This document shows, in pieces, positions 1 to 5,929 of a stretch of 6,611 nt of DNA (within the stretch, counting starts at the first letter, position 1; each line of letters starts with the position of its first letter). Under the pieces are notes generated by a model. That model made no database searches, was not told where the DNA came from, and saw nothing but the letters and a program-made list of their open reading frames with translations. The position numbers and the translations under genes were made by a program. The stretch lies in assembly GCA_030754715.1 (NCBI GenBank), contig JASLZV010000055.1, positions 2,197 through 8,807 of the forward strand, given 5' to 3'. The DNA comes from Phycisphaerae bacterium. Its GTDB lineage: Bacteria; Planctomycetota; Phycisphaerae; SM23-33.

Positions 1-2
1 CG

Positions 3-167
3 GCCTACGAAGAAGCCTCCGGACGCCAGGCCCAGATCGCCGACAACATAGGCCAGGCCTTGCAAATCGCCATCAACGCCGTCAGTCGCGAAGACCTTAT
101 CTGTATCACCGGATCGTTCTACCTGGTCGGTGAGACCAAGGCCCTGCTCAAACAAGAAGGTAACTGA
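3..167 (+). CDS. folC: Folylpolyglutamate synthase / dihydrofolate synthase, C-terminal fragment
   Basis: Only the last 54 residues and a TGA stop lie in the window; the gene begins upstream of base 1. The enzyme uses ATP to add glutamate to folates, and in many bacteria also joins dihydropteroate to glutamate, in the cytoplasm. The fragment reads as an alpha helix rich in A, Q and I (IADNIGQALQIAINAV), followed by DLICITGSFYLVGE. That second stretch matches the conserved C-terminal strand and turn of FolC/MurC-type ligases (D-x-[IVL]-x-[IVL]-x-G-S-[FL]-Y-L-V-G-E). The ATP site and Mur-ligase core are outside the window, so it cannot be said whether the enzyme is mono- or bifunctional. The gene is convergent with the EIIA gene that ends at 273 and has no evident link to the carbohydrate genes. 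The family call rests on one strong motif. Confidence 0.85.
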   Translation, partial: AYEEASGRQAQIADNIGQALQIAINAVSREDLICITGSFYLVGETKALLKQEGN

Positions 168-221
168 TCCAAGCCCCCGCAGTCTCTGTGAAGGTGGTCA
201 AACGCCGACAATACGTTTCCA

Positions 222-263
222 CTTGCGCCCGCGGTGTGATTTCATGCCGACTGCGGACGCAAG
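222..263. terminator. Imperfect hairpin in the convergent folC/EIIA gap, possible bidirectional terminator
   Basis: The 105-base gap between the two convergent stop codons (167 and 273) contains an inverted repeat. Bases 222-232 pair with 253-263 over 11 positions with one C/A mismatch. Pairing continues inward through 233-235 with 250-252, including one G-T pair, leaving a loop of about 14 bases. The position between convergent genes is right for a shared terminator. No T-tract follows the stem on either strand, so it does not fit the classic intrinsic type. It may instead block 3' exonuclease or simply be chance structure. Nothing else was recognised in the gap. Confidence 0.35.
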
Positions 264-272
264 GGCGTGCAA

Positions 273-884
273 CTATATGACGTCGGCTTCCTGCTCCGTG
301 ATAATCCGCAGTACTTCCTCGACCGATCCCGCAGTCGCCAGGTTCCGGCGCAGCGACTCAAGACTCACCAGGCGCAAGATGCGATCCAGGGCCTGGATGG
401 CCTCGGCGGTCATCTTCATCGGGCTGAGCAAAAGGATTACCACCATAACCGGCTGGTGATCGACGCTGTGGAAATCGACCGGAGTCTTGCAGATGCCGAC
501 GGCCATCACCAGGCCTTTGACCCCGGCGGTCTTGCCGTGTGGAATGGCCACCGCGCTGCCGATACCGGTCGTCCCGATCTTCTCCCTATCCAGCACCGCC
601 TCCAGAGCCGCGGCTCGATCCACCACGCTGCTGTCGGCTTCCAGCACGTCGATCAGTTCGGCTATAACTCCCCTCTTGGTATCGGCCTCCAGGGGAACCT
701 TGATGCAACAGGGCGTCAGGATGTCGGCAAGGGAAACCACGTCGGTCTCTCGCAGGTATGGGCTTTGCGCCACGGCAAGCGAGTTGCCGCCGCCTCCGGC
801 CGCAGCGACCCGCTTCTCATCCGCCGGCGGACTATATTGTCCGGCCACCCGCAAGGCAACACGATTTCCAGTATTACGATCCAT
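273..884 (-). CDS. PTS EIIA-domain protein, fructose/nitrogen (PtsN-like) type
   Basis: A 203-residue cytosolic protein with one EIIA domain of the fructose/mannitol/Ntr class at about residues 50-200. The domain opens with SLADILTPCCIKVPLEA and continues with the helix GVIAELIDVLE. The phosphorylation site is GIGSAVAIPHGK with His116, and the domain ends in helices ALDRILRLVS and EEVLRIITE. Such proteins accept phosphate from HPr or NPr. Without EIIB or EIIC partners, and none is visible here, they usually act as regulators. Residues 1-49 precede the domain, are rich in Ala, Gly and Arg (AAAGGGG) and match no known fold. ATG 884 is the first ATG after an in-frame TGA at 911-909, with only a weak GGGAC-like site upstream. 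A GTG at Val49 or Val50 would give a more typical length of about 155 residues. The same frame continues upstream beyond the TGA (see the 909-965 entry). The gene is divergent from the propeller/DUF4838 pair, so a regulatory tie is possible but unproven. Confidence 0.85.
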   Translation of the reverse strand: MDRNTGNRVALRVAGQYSPPADEKRVAAAGGGGNSLAVAQSPYLRETDVVSLADILTPCCIKVPLEADTKRGVIAELIDVLEADSSVVDRAAALEAVLDREKIGTTGIGSAVAIPHGKTAGVKGLVMAVGICKTPVDFHSVDHQPVMVVILLLSPMKMTAEAIQALDRILRLVSLESLRRNLATAGSVEEVLRIITEQEADVI

Positions 885-908
885 AGCCGCTTTGTCCCGT
901 CTGTGGGC

Positions 909-965
909 TCATCGGCCCACCGGCTCGCTTCCCTTGACGGCATTTTCCGCAACAAACTGCTCCAT
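909..965 (-). other. Possible short upstream ORF, or interrupted N-terminus of the EIIA gene
   Basis: An ATG at 965 has GAAGG seven bases upstream, a better ribosome binding site than the one before ATG 884. It reads 18 codons (MEQFVAENAVKGSEPVGR) to a TGA at 911-909. It is in the same frame as the EIIA gene: removing that TGA would join it, through nine sense codons, to Met 884, lengthening EIIA by 27 residues. TGA ends both folC and the DUF4838 gene here, so it is a real stop in this genome. The options are a short leader ORF, a nonsense mutation or base error (TGG to TGA) in a longer EIIA gene, or chance. No homology was recognised in the 18 residues. Confidence 0.3.
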
Positions 966-1035
966 TCCTGAACCTTCGCCGGCGCAGCATCCCATTCACG
1001 CAGGTACAACCAAAGCCTTGCAACCATCCGGCATT

Positions 1036-1045
1036 GTGATATCAC
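1036..1045. promoter_or_regulatory. Perfect 10-bp palindrome, possible operator
   Basis: GTGATATCAC is a perfect inverted repeat about 100 bases upstream of the propeller-gene start and overlaps the candidate -10 box. A dimeric repressor bound here could block transcription of the two-gene operon. The half-site TGTGA is CRP/FNR-like, but the halves are adjacent rather than six bases apart, so it is not a standard CRP site. A 10-bp palindrome can occur by chance, and no regulator gene lies in the window. Confidence 0.25.
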
Positions 1046-1143
1046 TGTGCGGACATTGCCGCGGCCGGCGGTGAAACCCTCGCGGCTGCCAAAGGACGCC
1101 CTGACTCCAACAGGTCGGCCAAACCCCGCCCAGAAAGTGCAAT

Positions 1144-2640
1144 ATGAAAAACAAGACCGTTAAAAAGTTTAAACACATGTTTCTCGACGACCGCTGCATA
1201 AAGGAGATGAACGGAACCCGCCTAGTGATTAATCAACCGGAAAAACATCCGGCCAATCCCATCCTGGCAGCCGGCAAGACCTGGGAAGAGGGCAAGGCCG
1301 TGGGGCAACTCAACTCGCTGATCTACGACACCGACGAAAAACTCTTCAAGGTCTGGTACAACCTCACCTGGAACCGTAACTTCGGCCCGGGTCCCGAGTG
1401 GAAGGCCATGGCGTACGCCACCAGCACCGATGGGGTCCACTGGAAAAAGCCCAGTCTCGGCCTGGTTGAGTTCAACGGATCGAAAGACAACAACATCCTG
1501 TTCAACAACAACATCTACGGAACGGTCTTCAAGGACGCTTCCGAGACCAGGTGCGAGCGGAAATACAAGATGGCCTTTGCGGCCTCCGGAGAAGGCCTGT
1601 CACTGGCCGGGACGTATCAACCGATCAACGCGGCCTATTCGCCCGACGGGATCCACTGGACCATTCCGGGACATAAGGAAAAGCACTGGCCCTACCAGTT
1701 TCACAGCGAACTTCCCTTCACGACCAATCCGATTATGCCCGAGGGAACCGACGCCATCACGGATTACTCCTGGTATTGGGACGCCGACCTGAGGCGATAT
1801 ATCGCCCTGCTGCGCCCGACCTGGAACGTTCCCCGGTGCGTCTGCATGTCCGAGAGCGACGACTTTGTTCACTGGACGCCCAGAAGGGTCATCCTTCAAC
1901 CGGATGAAAAAGACCCCCACCACGTCTCCAACTTCCACGGCATGACCGTGATGCGATACGACGAATACTACATCGGGTTCCTGGAAGTCTATCACACCGA
2001 GGATGATTACGAATACTACATGGCCTATCACACCATCACGCCCGACATGCCCACGTGGCAGGAAACGATGGACGTGCAACTGGCCATGAGTTACGACGGA
2101 AGGAACTGGAAGAGGGTGGCCGACCGCGGAACCTTCATCCCGTGCGGCAAGGACGGCGAGTTTGACCGCGGCCTGGTCCTGCCGCGATCCCATCCGTTCG
2201 TCCTGAACGACGAGATATGGATCTATTACCAGGCCTGCCCCGATCGGCACAACTTTGCCGAGCATAAATCCAAGGGCCGATACAGATCGACCGGCCTGGC
2301 AAGGCTGCGCAAGGACGGCTTTGTGTCCATCGACGCCGAGAAGGAAGGAACCGTCCTGAGCAGAAATCTTAAGATGACCCCGTATGACATCCTGCTGAAC
2401 GCTTCGGCGAAAAACGGTAGAATACTCGCCGAGGCCGTCACACCAATGGGCGACGTTATCGAGGGCTTTTCCAGGGACGACTGCGTGCCCTTTACGGGCG
2501 ATTCGCTGGAACACATGGTTCAGTGGAAGCACGGCCGCCAACTCGTGTCCATTATTGATACTTTGTGGGGCGGCTTCTGCTTGAAATTCTACATGGAGCA
2601 GGCAAAATTGTACTCCTTCACCCTGACGTGGGAACAATAG
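1144..2640 (+). CDS. Cytosolic five-bladed beta-propeller, GH32/GH43-like protein of unknown substrate
   Basis: A 498-residue protein resembling the propeller proteins often labelled GH32/GH43-like or sialidase-like in Planctomycetota. The N-terminus has the family opening FLDDRCIKEMNGTRLVINQP (residues 13-32). Four Asp-box-like turns recur at blade spacing: STDGVHW (94-100), SPDGIHW (166-172), SDDFVHW (238-244) and SYDGRNW (316-322). Between them lie blade strands such as LFKVWYN and YYIGFLEVYH. The C-terminal 80 residues (GRILAEAVTPMGDVIEGF, then FTGDSLEHMVQW and a final LYSFTL) form the beta-sandwich tail typical of this group. No signal peptide or membrane helix is present, so it should act in the cytosol. 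Acidic candidates near the propeller pore include D61, D238/D239 and E281, but the catalytic set is not established. ATG 1144 is preferred over Met12 and Met22 because FLDD starts right after it. The gene leads a two-gene operon and may process an imported sugar. Confidence 0.75.
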   Translation: MKNKTVKKFKHMFLDDRCIKEMNGTRLVINQPEKHPANPILAAGKTWEEGKAVGQLNSLIYDTDEKLFKVWYNLTWNRNFGPGPEWKAMAYATSTDGVHWKKPSLGLVEFNGSKDNNILFNNNIYGTVFKDASETRCERKYKMAFAASGEGLSLAGTYQPINAAYSPDGIHWTIPGHKEKHWPYQFHSELPFTTNPIMPEGTDAITDYSWYWDADLRRYIALLRPTWNVPRCVCMSESDDFVHWTPRRVILQPDEKDPHHVSNFHGMTVMRYDEYYIGFLEVYHTEDDYEYYMAYHTITPDMPTWQETMDVQLAMSYDGRNWKRVADRGTFIPCGKDGEFDRGLVLPRSHPFVLNDEIWIYYQACPDRHNFAEHKSKGRYRSTGLARLRKDGFVSIDAEKEGTVLSRNLKMTPYDILLNASAKNGRILAEAVTPMGDVIEGFSRDDCVPFTGDSLEHMVQWKHGRQLVSIIDTLWGGFCLKFYMEQAKLYSFTLTWEQ

Positions 2641-2648
2641 AAAGGAAG
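2641..2648 (+). promoter_or_regulatory. Ribosome binding site of the DUF4838 gene
   Basis: AAAGGAAG ends five bases before ATG 2654 and lies wholly in the 13-base gap after the propeller-gene stop. It fixes the start of the second gene and supports co-transcription, since there is no room for a separate promoter between the genes. Confidence 0.7.
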
Positions 2649-2653
2649 TTGCC

Positions 2654-5600
2654 ATGAGGAATGTACGTTTCACGCTGATCTGTTCATTGGTTGCCCTGGC
2701 GGCGGGCAGTTGCACACTGGCCGCCACGGCATCCGGTTCGCTGGTCCTGGTTCAGGATGGACGGGCCAATGCCACGATCGTTCTGGCGGCCAAACCGACG
2801 GGGTCGGCGCAGTTAGCGGCCTTCGAGTTGCAGCACTACATCCAGAAGATCTCGGGCGCAAAACTGCCCATCGTGCGCGAACCGGCCAGGGTCAAGGGTA
2901 ACCGCATCCTGGTCGGCTCCAGCAAGGCCACCGCAAGACTCGGCTGCCGCAACAAGGATTTCGCCAGGCAGGAATACGCCATAAAAACCTTTCCCAAGAC
3001 CCTGCTGATGATGGGCTGCGACAGGGACGAGTTTTCAAATGTCCGCTACGAGGATTACAGCAGCCTGTACAAGTCCACCTCAGGGGCGATAGCAAGTTGC
3101 TACGCCGTACACGCCTTCCTCGAAAAGGTTCTGGGCGTGCGGTGGTACTATCCCAACGAAGACATCGGCGAGATTGTGCCTACCTCGGCCACCATAGCGG
3201 TCGGCGATCTGGACATTCGCCGCAGCCCCGACGCGCCGATCCGGCCGAACTATCCGCTGTTCACCAATACCAAGACACTCTACTTCACCGATTGGGACAA
3301 GCCCGAGAAGTTCCTGTCCTCGTGGGTCAATCCCCGGACCAGCCTTTTGTATTGGCTTCGCCACAGGTTTTGGGGAAGCCTGCGCTACAATGCGAATCAC
3401 TCATTCCACGGTTACGACGTCGCCTTTGGCAAATCACACCCCGAGTGGTTCAGCACCAAAAGTTACGCAAAGATGCAAAAGTTGAACTATCAGTCGGACA
3501 TCCAGCCGTGCCTGACGGCCCCGGGATTCTTCGAGCAGGTGGTCCAGATAGCCCGGGACTACTTCGACGGCAAGGAGGCGACCTATCCAGGAACTTATCA
3601 TGCAGCCAGTGGTAATTTTTTCCCTATCGTGATGAACGACAACACCAACATGTGCGGTTGTCCCACCTGCCGCGCCCAGTACCGCAATGACGTCGGCCAC
3701 GCCGGTAACGCCAGTCATTACGTCTGGGGGTTCGCCAACCGGGTCGCCAAGGAGGTCCGAAAGACCCACCCCAACGCGATGATAACCAGTCTCGGTTACT
3801 TCAACTACACAACACCGCCGGAAGGCATGGTATTTGAGCCCAACGTCTCCGTTACCTTCTGCAAGTTCTACGAGGGGTACCGGGACCCCAAGTACTGGCA
3901 GCGCGACCATCAGCGAATCGCCGAGTACGTCAACAAGAACAAGGCCAAGTTCTTCACGACGTGGGAATATCTCCTCCATCCCTGGTTCACCGAGTGGTGC
4001 TTTCCGTGCCTGGTGCCCCACGTCCAGGCGCAGGACGTCAAGCAACTAAGGGACATAGGCGGCTTCAAGGGAGGCATAAACCAGTTCTTGTACATGGCGA
4101 CCTACAGCGGCGAAAGTAAGGGCGGGATTGCCTGGGCCAGCCCGGTCCTGGACTTTATGAACATGTACTGGCGCATGAAACTCTACGACAACTTCGACCT
4201 CGACATCGACAAGGGCCTCGACGAATACTACCGGAAGTTCTTCGGCCCCGGCGCCGCCGGCATGAGAAAGTTCTACACGGCAATGGAAAATCGCTGGATG
4301 GACCCCCAGGTCCGCAAGCGCGGCGGCAGTGGTGGCAACGCCCGCATATGGTGGGGACACCTCGGCACCAGAAAATTCCTGGACGAGGCCGCCGGATACA
4401 TTCAACAGGCCAGAAAGGCCACCGTCGAGGGGGGCATCTATCGGAAGCGCGTGGACCTCATCGACGCCGGCATCATGCAGTACATGCGCAAGGGGCGCGC
4501 GAGATACGAGAATTCGGCCATGTCCGAGTTTGCCCCCATCACCACGGCCGCCGTGGCCCGGACCGACACCTCGACCGCCCCCGACGCCTGGGCCGACGAC
4601 GCCACCTGGACCGAGGCGCTGCCAAACGTGATTCAAAAGACCATCTTGAACAAACCTGTCCCTCAAAAGACGATCTTCAAACTGGCGTATGACGACAAGA
4701 ATCTTTATATCTATGCCCGGTGTCTTGAGCCGAATGTCTCGCAGATAAAAGCCGCCACACGCGACAACGACATCAGCGGTTTCTCCGACGACTCAATCGA
4801 GTTGTTTTTCGATCCTGGCGGCAAGGGCCGGACGTTCTACCAGTTCTGCATCAACAGCAACGGCGCCGTTTACGACGCCCTGGAAGACCCCACGGCCCCC
4901 GGGGCCACCGCAACGGTAACCTGGGACTCAGGGATAAAGGTCAAAACCGCCGTCGGCAAGGATTATTGGGAATTGCGTGCCGCCCTACCCTTCGCCGGCC
5001 TGGCTAAGAAGGCCCCCCAACCGGGCGAAACCTGGCGGTTCAACCTCTGCCGCAACCGGTATGCCGAACCGGGCAAGCCGCCTTTCTCCGCCTGGTCGCC
5101 CACCATGGGCGGGTTTCAGAACCCCGATCGCTTTGGTGTCATCACTTTCAATGCACCCACCGACGGCGGAAGGGTGTTGTGGAACTGCGACTTCGAAAGC
5201 AGCGCCTTTGCCACCGACTCCGGCGAAAGCCCGCTGATCGGCATCAACGGCTGGTACGAAAACACCCTCTACGCCGACCGCGGGTGGGACGCCTCCTGGA
5301 AGGTCGTCGAAAGAGACGGCAACCGCCTTGCCATCTGCGACGTCAACAAGACCAATCACAGTGACATGGTTCCGGTGCATACCGTCGACGCACAGCCGGG
5401 GAAGATCTCCGTCGAGGCCATGTTTCGAAGGCACACGCTGGGCGGCAACGTGCCAACGATCCAGGTTTATGATCTCCAGCACAGATGCATGGCCTACATG
5501 TACGCCTGGGACGACAAGGCCGACCTGGTGGCCATCGAGCAGCGCCCCGACCGCAACGTCTTCGGCCACAAGACACACGGCCTGGGCGATCTGGCCGCAG

Positions 5601-5854
5601 TCGGCAAGCGGTTCGGACTGAAGGTGGTAATCGACACAAAGCAAAAGGCCGTTACCGGATACGCCAAGAGCGATTCGGGGCAATGGGTTCAATTGAACAA
5701 GACGCCTATACCCTACCTGGACCCCAAGGCAAGCGGCACAACACTGTGCATCAGCGTAGGTTCGCGCAAGCACGGTAAGGCCGACAACAACATCCTGGAG
5801 ATGGATAACATACGAGTGATGCAAATATCGCCGGAGGTGCCCGGCAAGAAATGA
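2654..5854 (+). CDS. Secreted DUF4838 glycoside-hydrolase-like protein with CBM9-type and jelly-roll-like C-terminal domains
   Basis: A 1066-residue exported protein. Residues 1-26 form a signal peptide: Arg at 2 and 5, a hydrophobic stretch, and an A-T-A site before Ser27. Residues about 28-190 look like the alpha/beta N-terminal domain that precedes GH20 and GH67 barrels (AAFELQHYIQKISGAKLPIV, then ILVGSS, then AVHAFLEKVLGVRWYYP). Residues about 195-560 are the DUF4838 barrel, including HPEWF (262-266), the cysteine cluster C334-G-C336-P-T-C339 after a DN pair, and FTTWEYLLHPW (434-444). A D/A/T-rich linker leads to a CBM9/DOMON-like sandwich at about 640-832 (DDKNLYIYARC, DDSIELFFDP, YWELRAALPF, WRFNLCRNR). 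The last 225 residues, from VLWNCDFESS to MDNIRVMQI, resemble a concanavalin-type jelly roll. It probably binds and may cleave a polysaccharide outside the cytoplasm; activity in DUF4838 proteins is largely unassigned. It follows the propeller gene by 13 bases. Confidence 0.82.
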   Translation: MRNVRFTLICSLVALAAGSCTLAATASGSLVLVQDGRANATIVLAAKPTGSAQLAAFELQHYIQKISGAKLPIVREPARVKGNRILVGSSKATARLGCRNKDFARQEYAIKTFPKTLLMMGCDRDEFSNVRYEDYSSLYKSTSGAIASCYAVHAFLEKVLGVRWYYPNEDIGEIVPTSATIAVGDLDIRRSPDAPIRPNYPLFTNTKTLYFTDWDKPEKFLSSWVNPRTSLLYWLRHRFWGSLRYNANHSFHGYDVAFGKSHPEWFSTKSYAKMQKLNYQSDIQPCLTAPGFFEQVVQIARDYFDGKEATYPGTYHAASGNFFPIVMNDNTNMCGCPTCRAQYRNDVGHAGNASHYVWGFANRVAKEVRKTHPNAMITSLGYFNYTTPPEGMVFEPNVSVTFCKFYEGYRDPKYWQRDHQRIAEYVNKNKAKFFTTWEYLLHPWFTEWCFPCLVPHVQAQDVKQLRDIGGFKGGINQFLYMATYSGESKGGIAWASPVLDFMNMYWRMKLYDNFDLDIDKGLDEYYRKFFGPGAAGMRKFYTAMENRWMDPQVRKRGGSGGNARIWWGHLGTRKFLDEAAGYIQQARKATVEGGIYRKRVDLIDAGIMQYMRKGRARYENSAMSEFAPITTAAVARTDTSTAPDAWADDATWTEALPNVIQKTILNKPVPQKTIFKLAYDDKNLYIYARCLEPNVSQIKAATRDNDISGFSDDSIELFFDPGGKGRTFYQFCINSNGAVYDALEDPTAPGATATVTWDSGIKVKTAVGKDYWELRAALPFAGLAKKAPQPGETWRFNLCRNRYAEPGKPPFSAWSPTMGGFQNPDRFGVITFNAPTDGGRVLWNCDFESSAFATDSGESPLIGINGWYENTLYADRGWDASWKVVERDGNRLAICDVNKTNHSDMVPVHTVDAQPGKISVEAMFRRHTLGGNVPTIQVYDLQHRCMAYMYAWDDKADLVAIEQRPDRNVFGHKTHGLGDLAAVGKRFGLKVVIDTKQKAVTGYAKSDSGQWVQLNKTPIPYLDPKASGTTLCISVGSRKHGKADNNILEMDNIRVMQISPEVPGKK

Positions 5855-5917
5855 AATCCACGGCGAGTCCGCATTGCCGTTCTCGGGGCCGGGCGCGGCC
5901 AAGATGAACCGCGTATC

Positions 5918-5924
5918 AAGGGGA
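5918..5924 (+). promoter_or_regulatory. Ribosome binding site of the GNAT gene
   Basis: AAGGGGA ends five bases before ATG 5930 and decides that start. The nearby ATG at 5904 is in another frame and lacks such a site. Confidence 0.6.
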
Positions 5925-5929
5925 TCGCG

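Larger units (their letters stand above)
885..1143. promoter_or_regulatory. Divergent intergenic region between EIIA and the glycan operon
   Basis: This 259-base spacer separates two outward-facing genes and should carry promoters for both. For the plus strand, the best candidate is TTGCAA at 1018-1023, a 16-base spacer, then TATCAC at 1040-1045; each box matches 4 of 6 sigma-70 consensus bases. A perfect palindrome at 1036-1045 overlaps the -10 box. The minus-strand side holds the short ORF described separately. Bases 1056-1092 are GC-rich with a short 6-bp inverted match (GCCGCG/CGCGGC) that is too weak to call. The start at 1144 has only a weak AGAAAG-like binding site. Confidence 0.35.

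Noticed and set aside
267..971. 234-codon open frame on the plus strand
   Set aside because: It is antisense to the EIIA gene, which has the conserved phosphorylation motif; the plus-strand product is rich in His, Gln and Arg without motif.
716..1045. 109-codon minus-strand open frame overlapping the EIIA N-terminus
   Set aside because: It is in a different frame from EIIA, has no recognisable domain and overlaps the coding sequence.
1207..1209. ATG 1207 as start of the propeller gene, since AAGGAG precedes it
   Set aside because: The AGGAG abuts the ATG with no spacing, and the conserved FLDD opening lies upstream of it.
1600..2727. 375-codon open frame on the minus strand
   Set aside because: It lies antisense to the propeller gene, whose protein has clear repeats. 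The antisense product shows no recognisable motif and reflects GC-rich codon bias.
2654..2740. Lipoprotein signal with Cys20 in the DUF4838 protein
   Set aside because: The residues before Cys20 are A-G-S rather than a typical L-A-G type lipobox, and a good A-T-A signal peptidase I site lies six residues later.
5887..5900. GGCC-gggcgc-GGCC hairpin after the DUF4838 stop as terminator
   Set aside because: The stem has only four pairs, GGCC is self-complementary, and no T-run follows.
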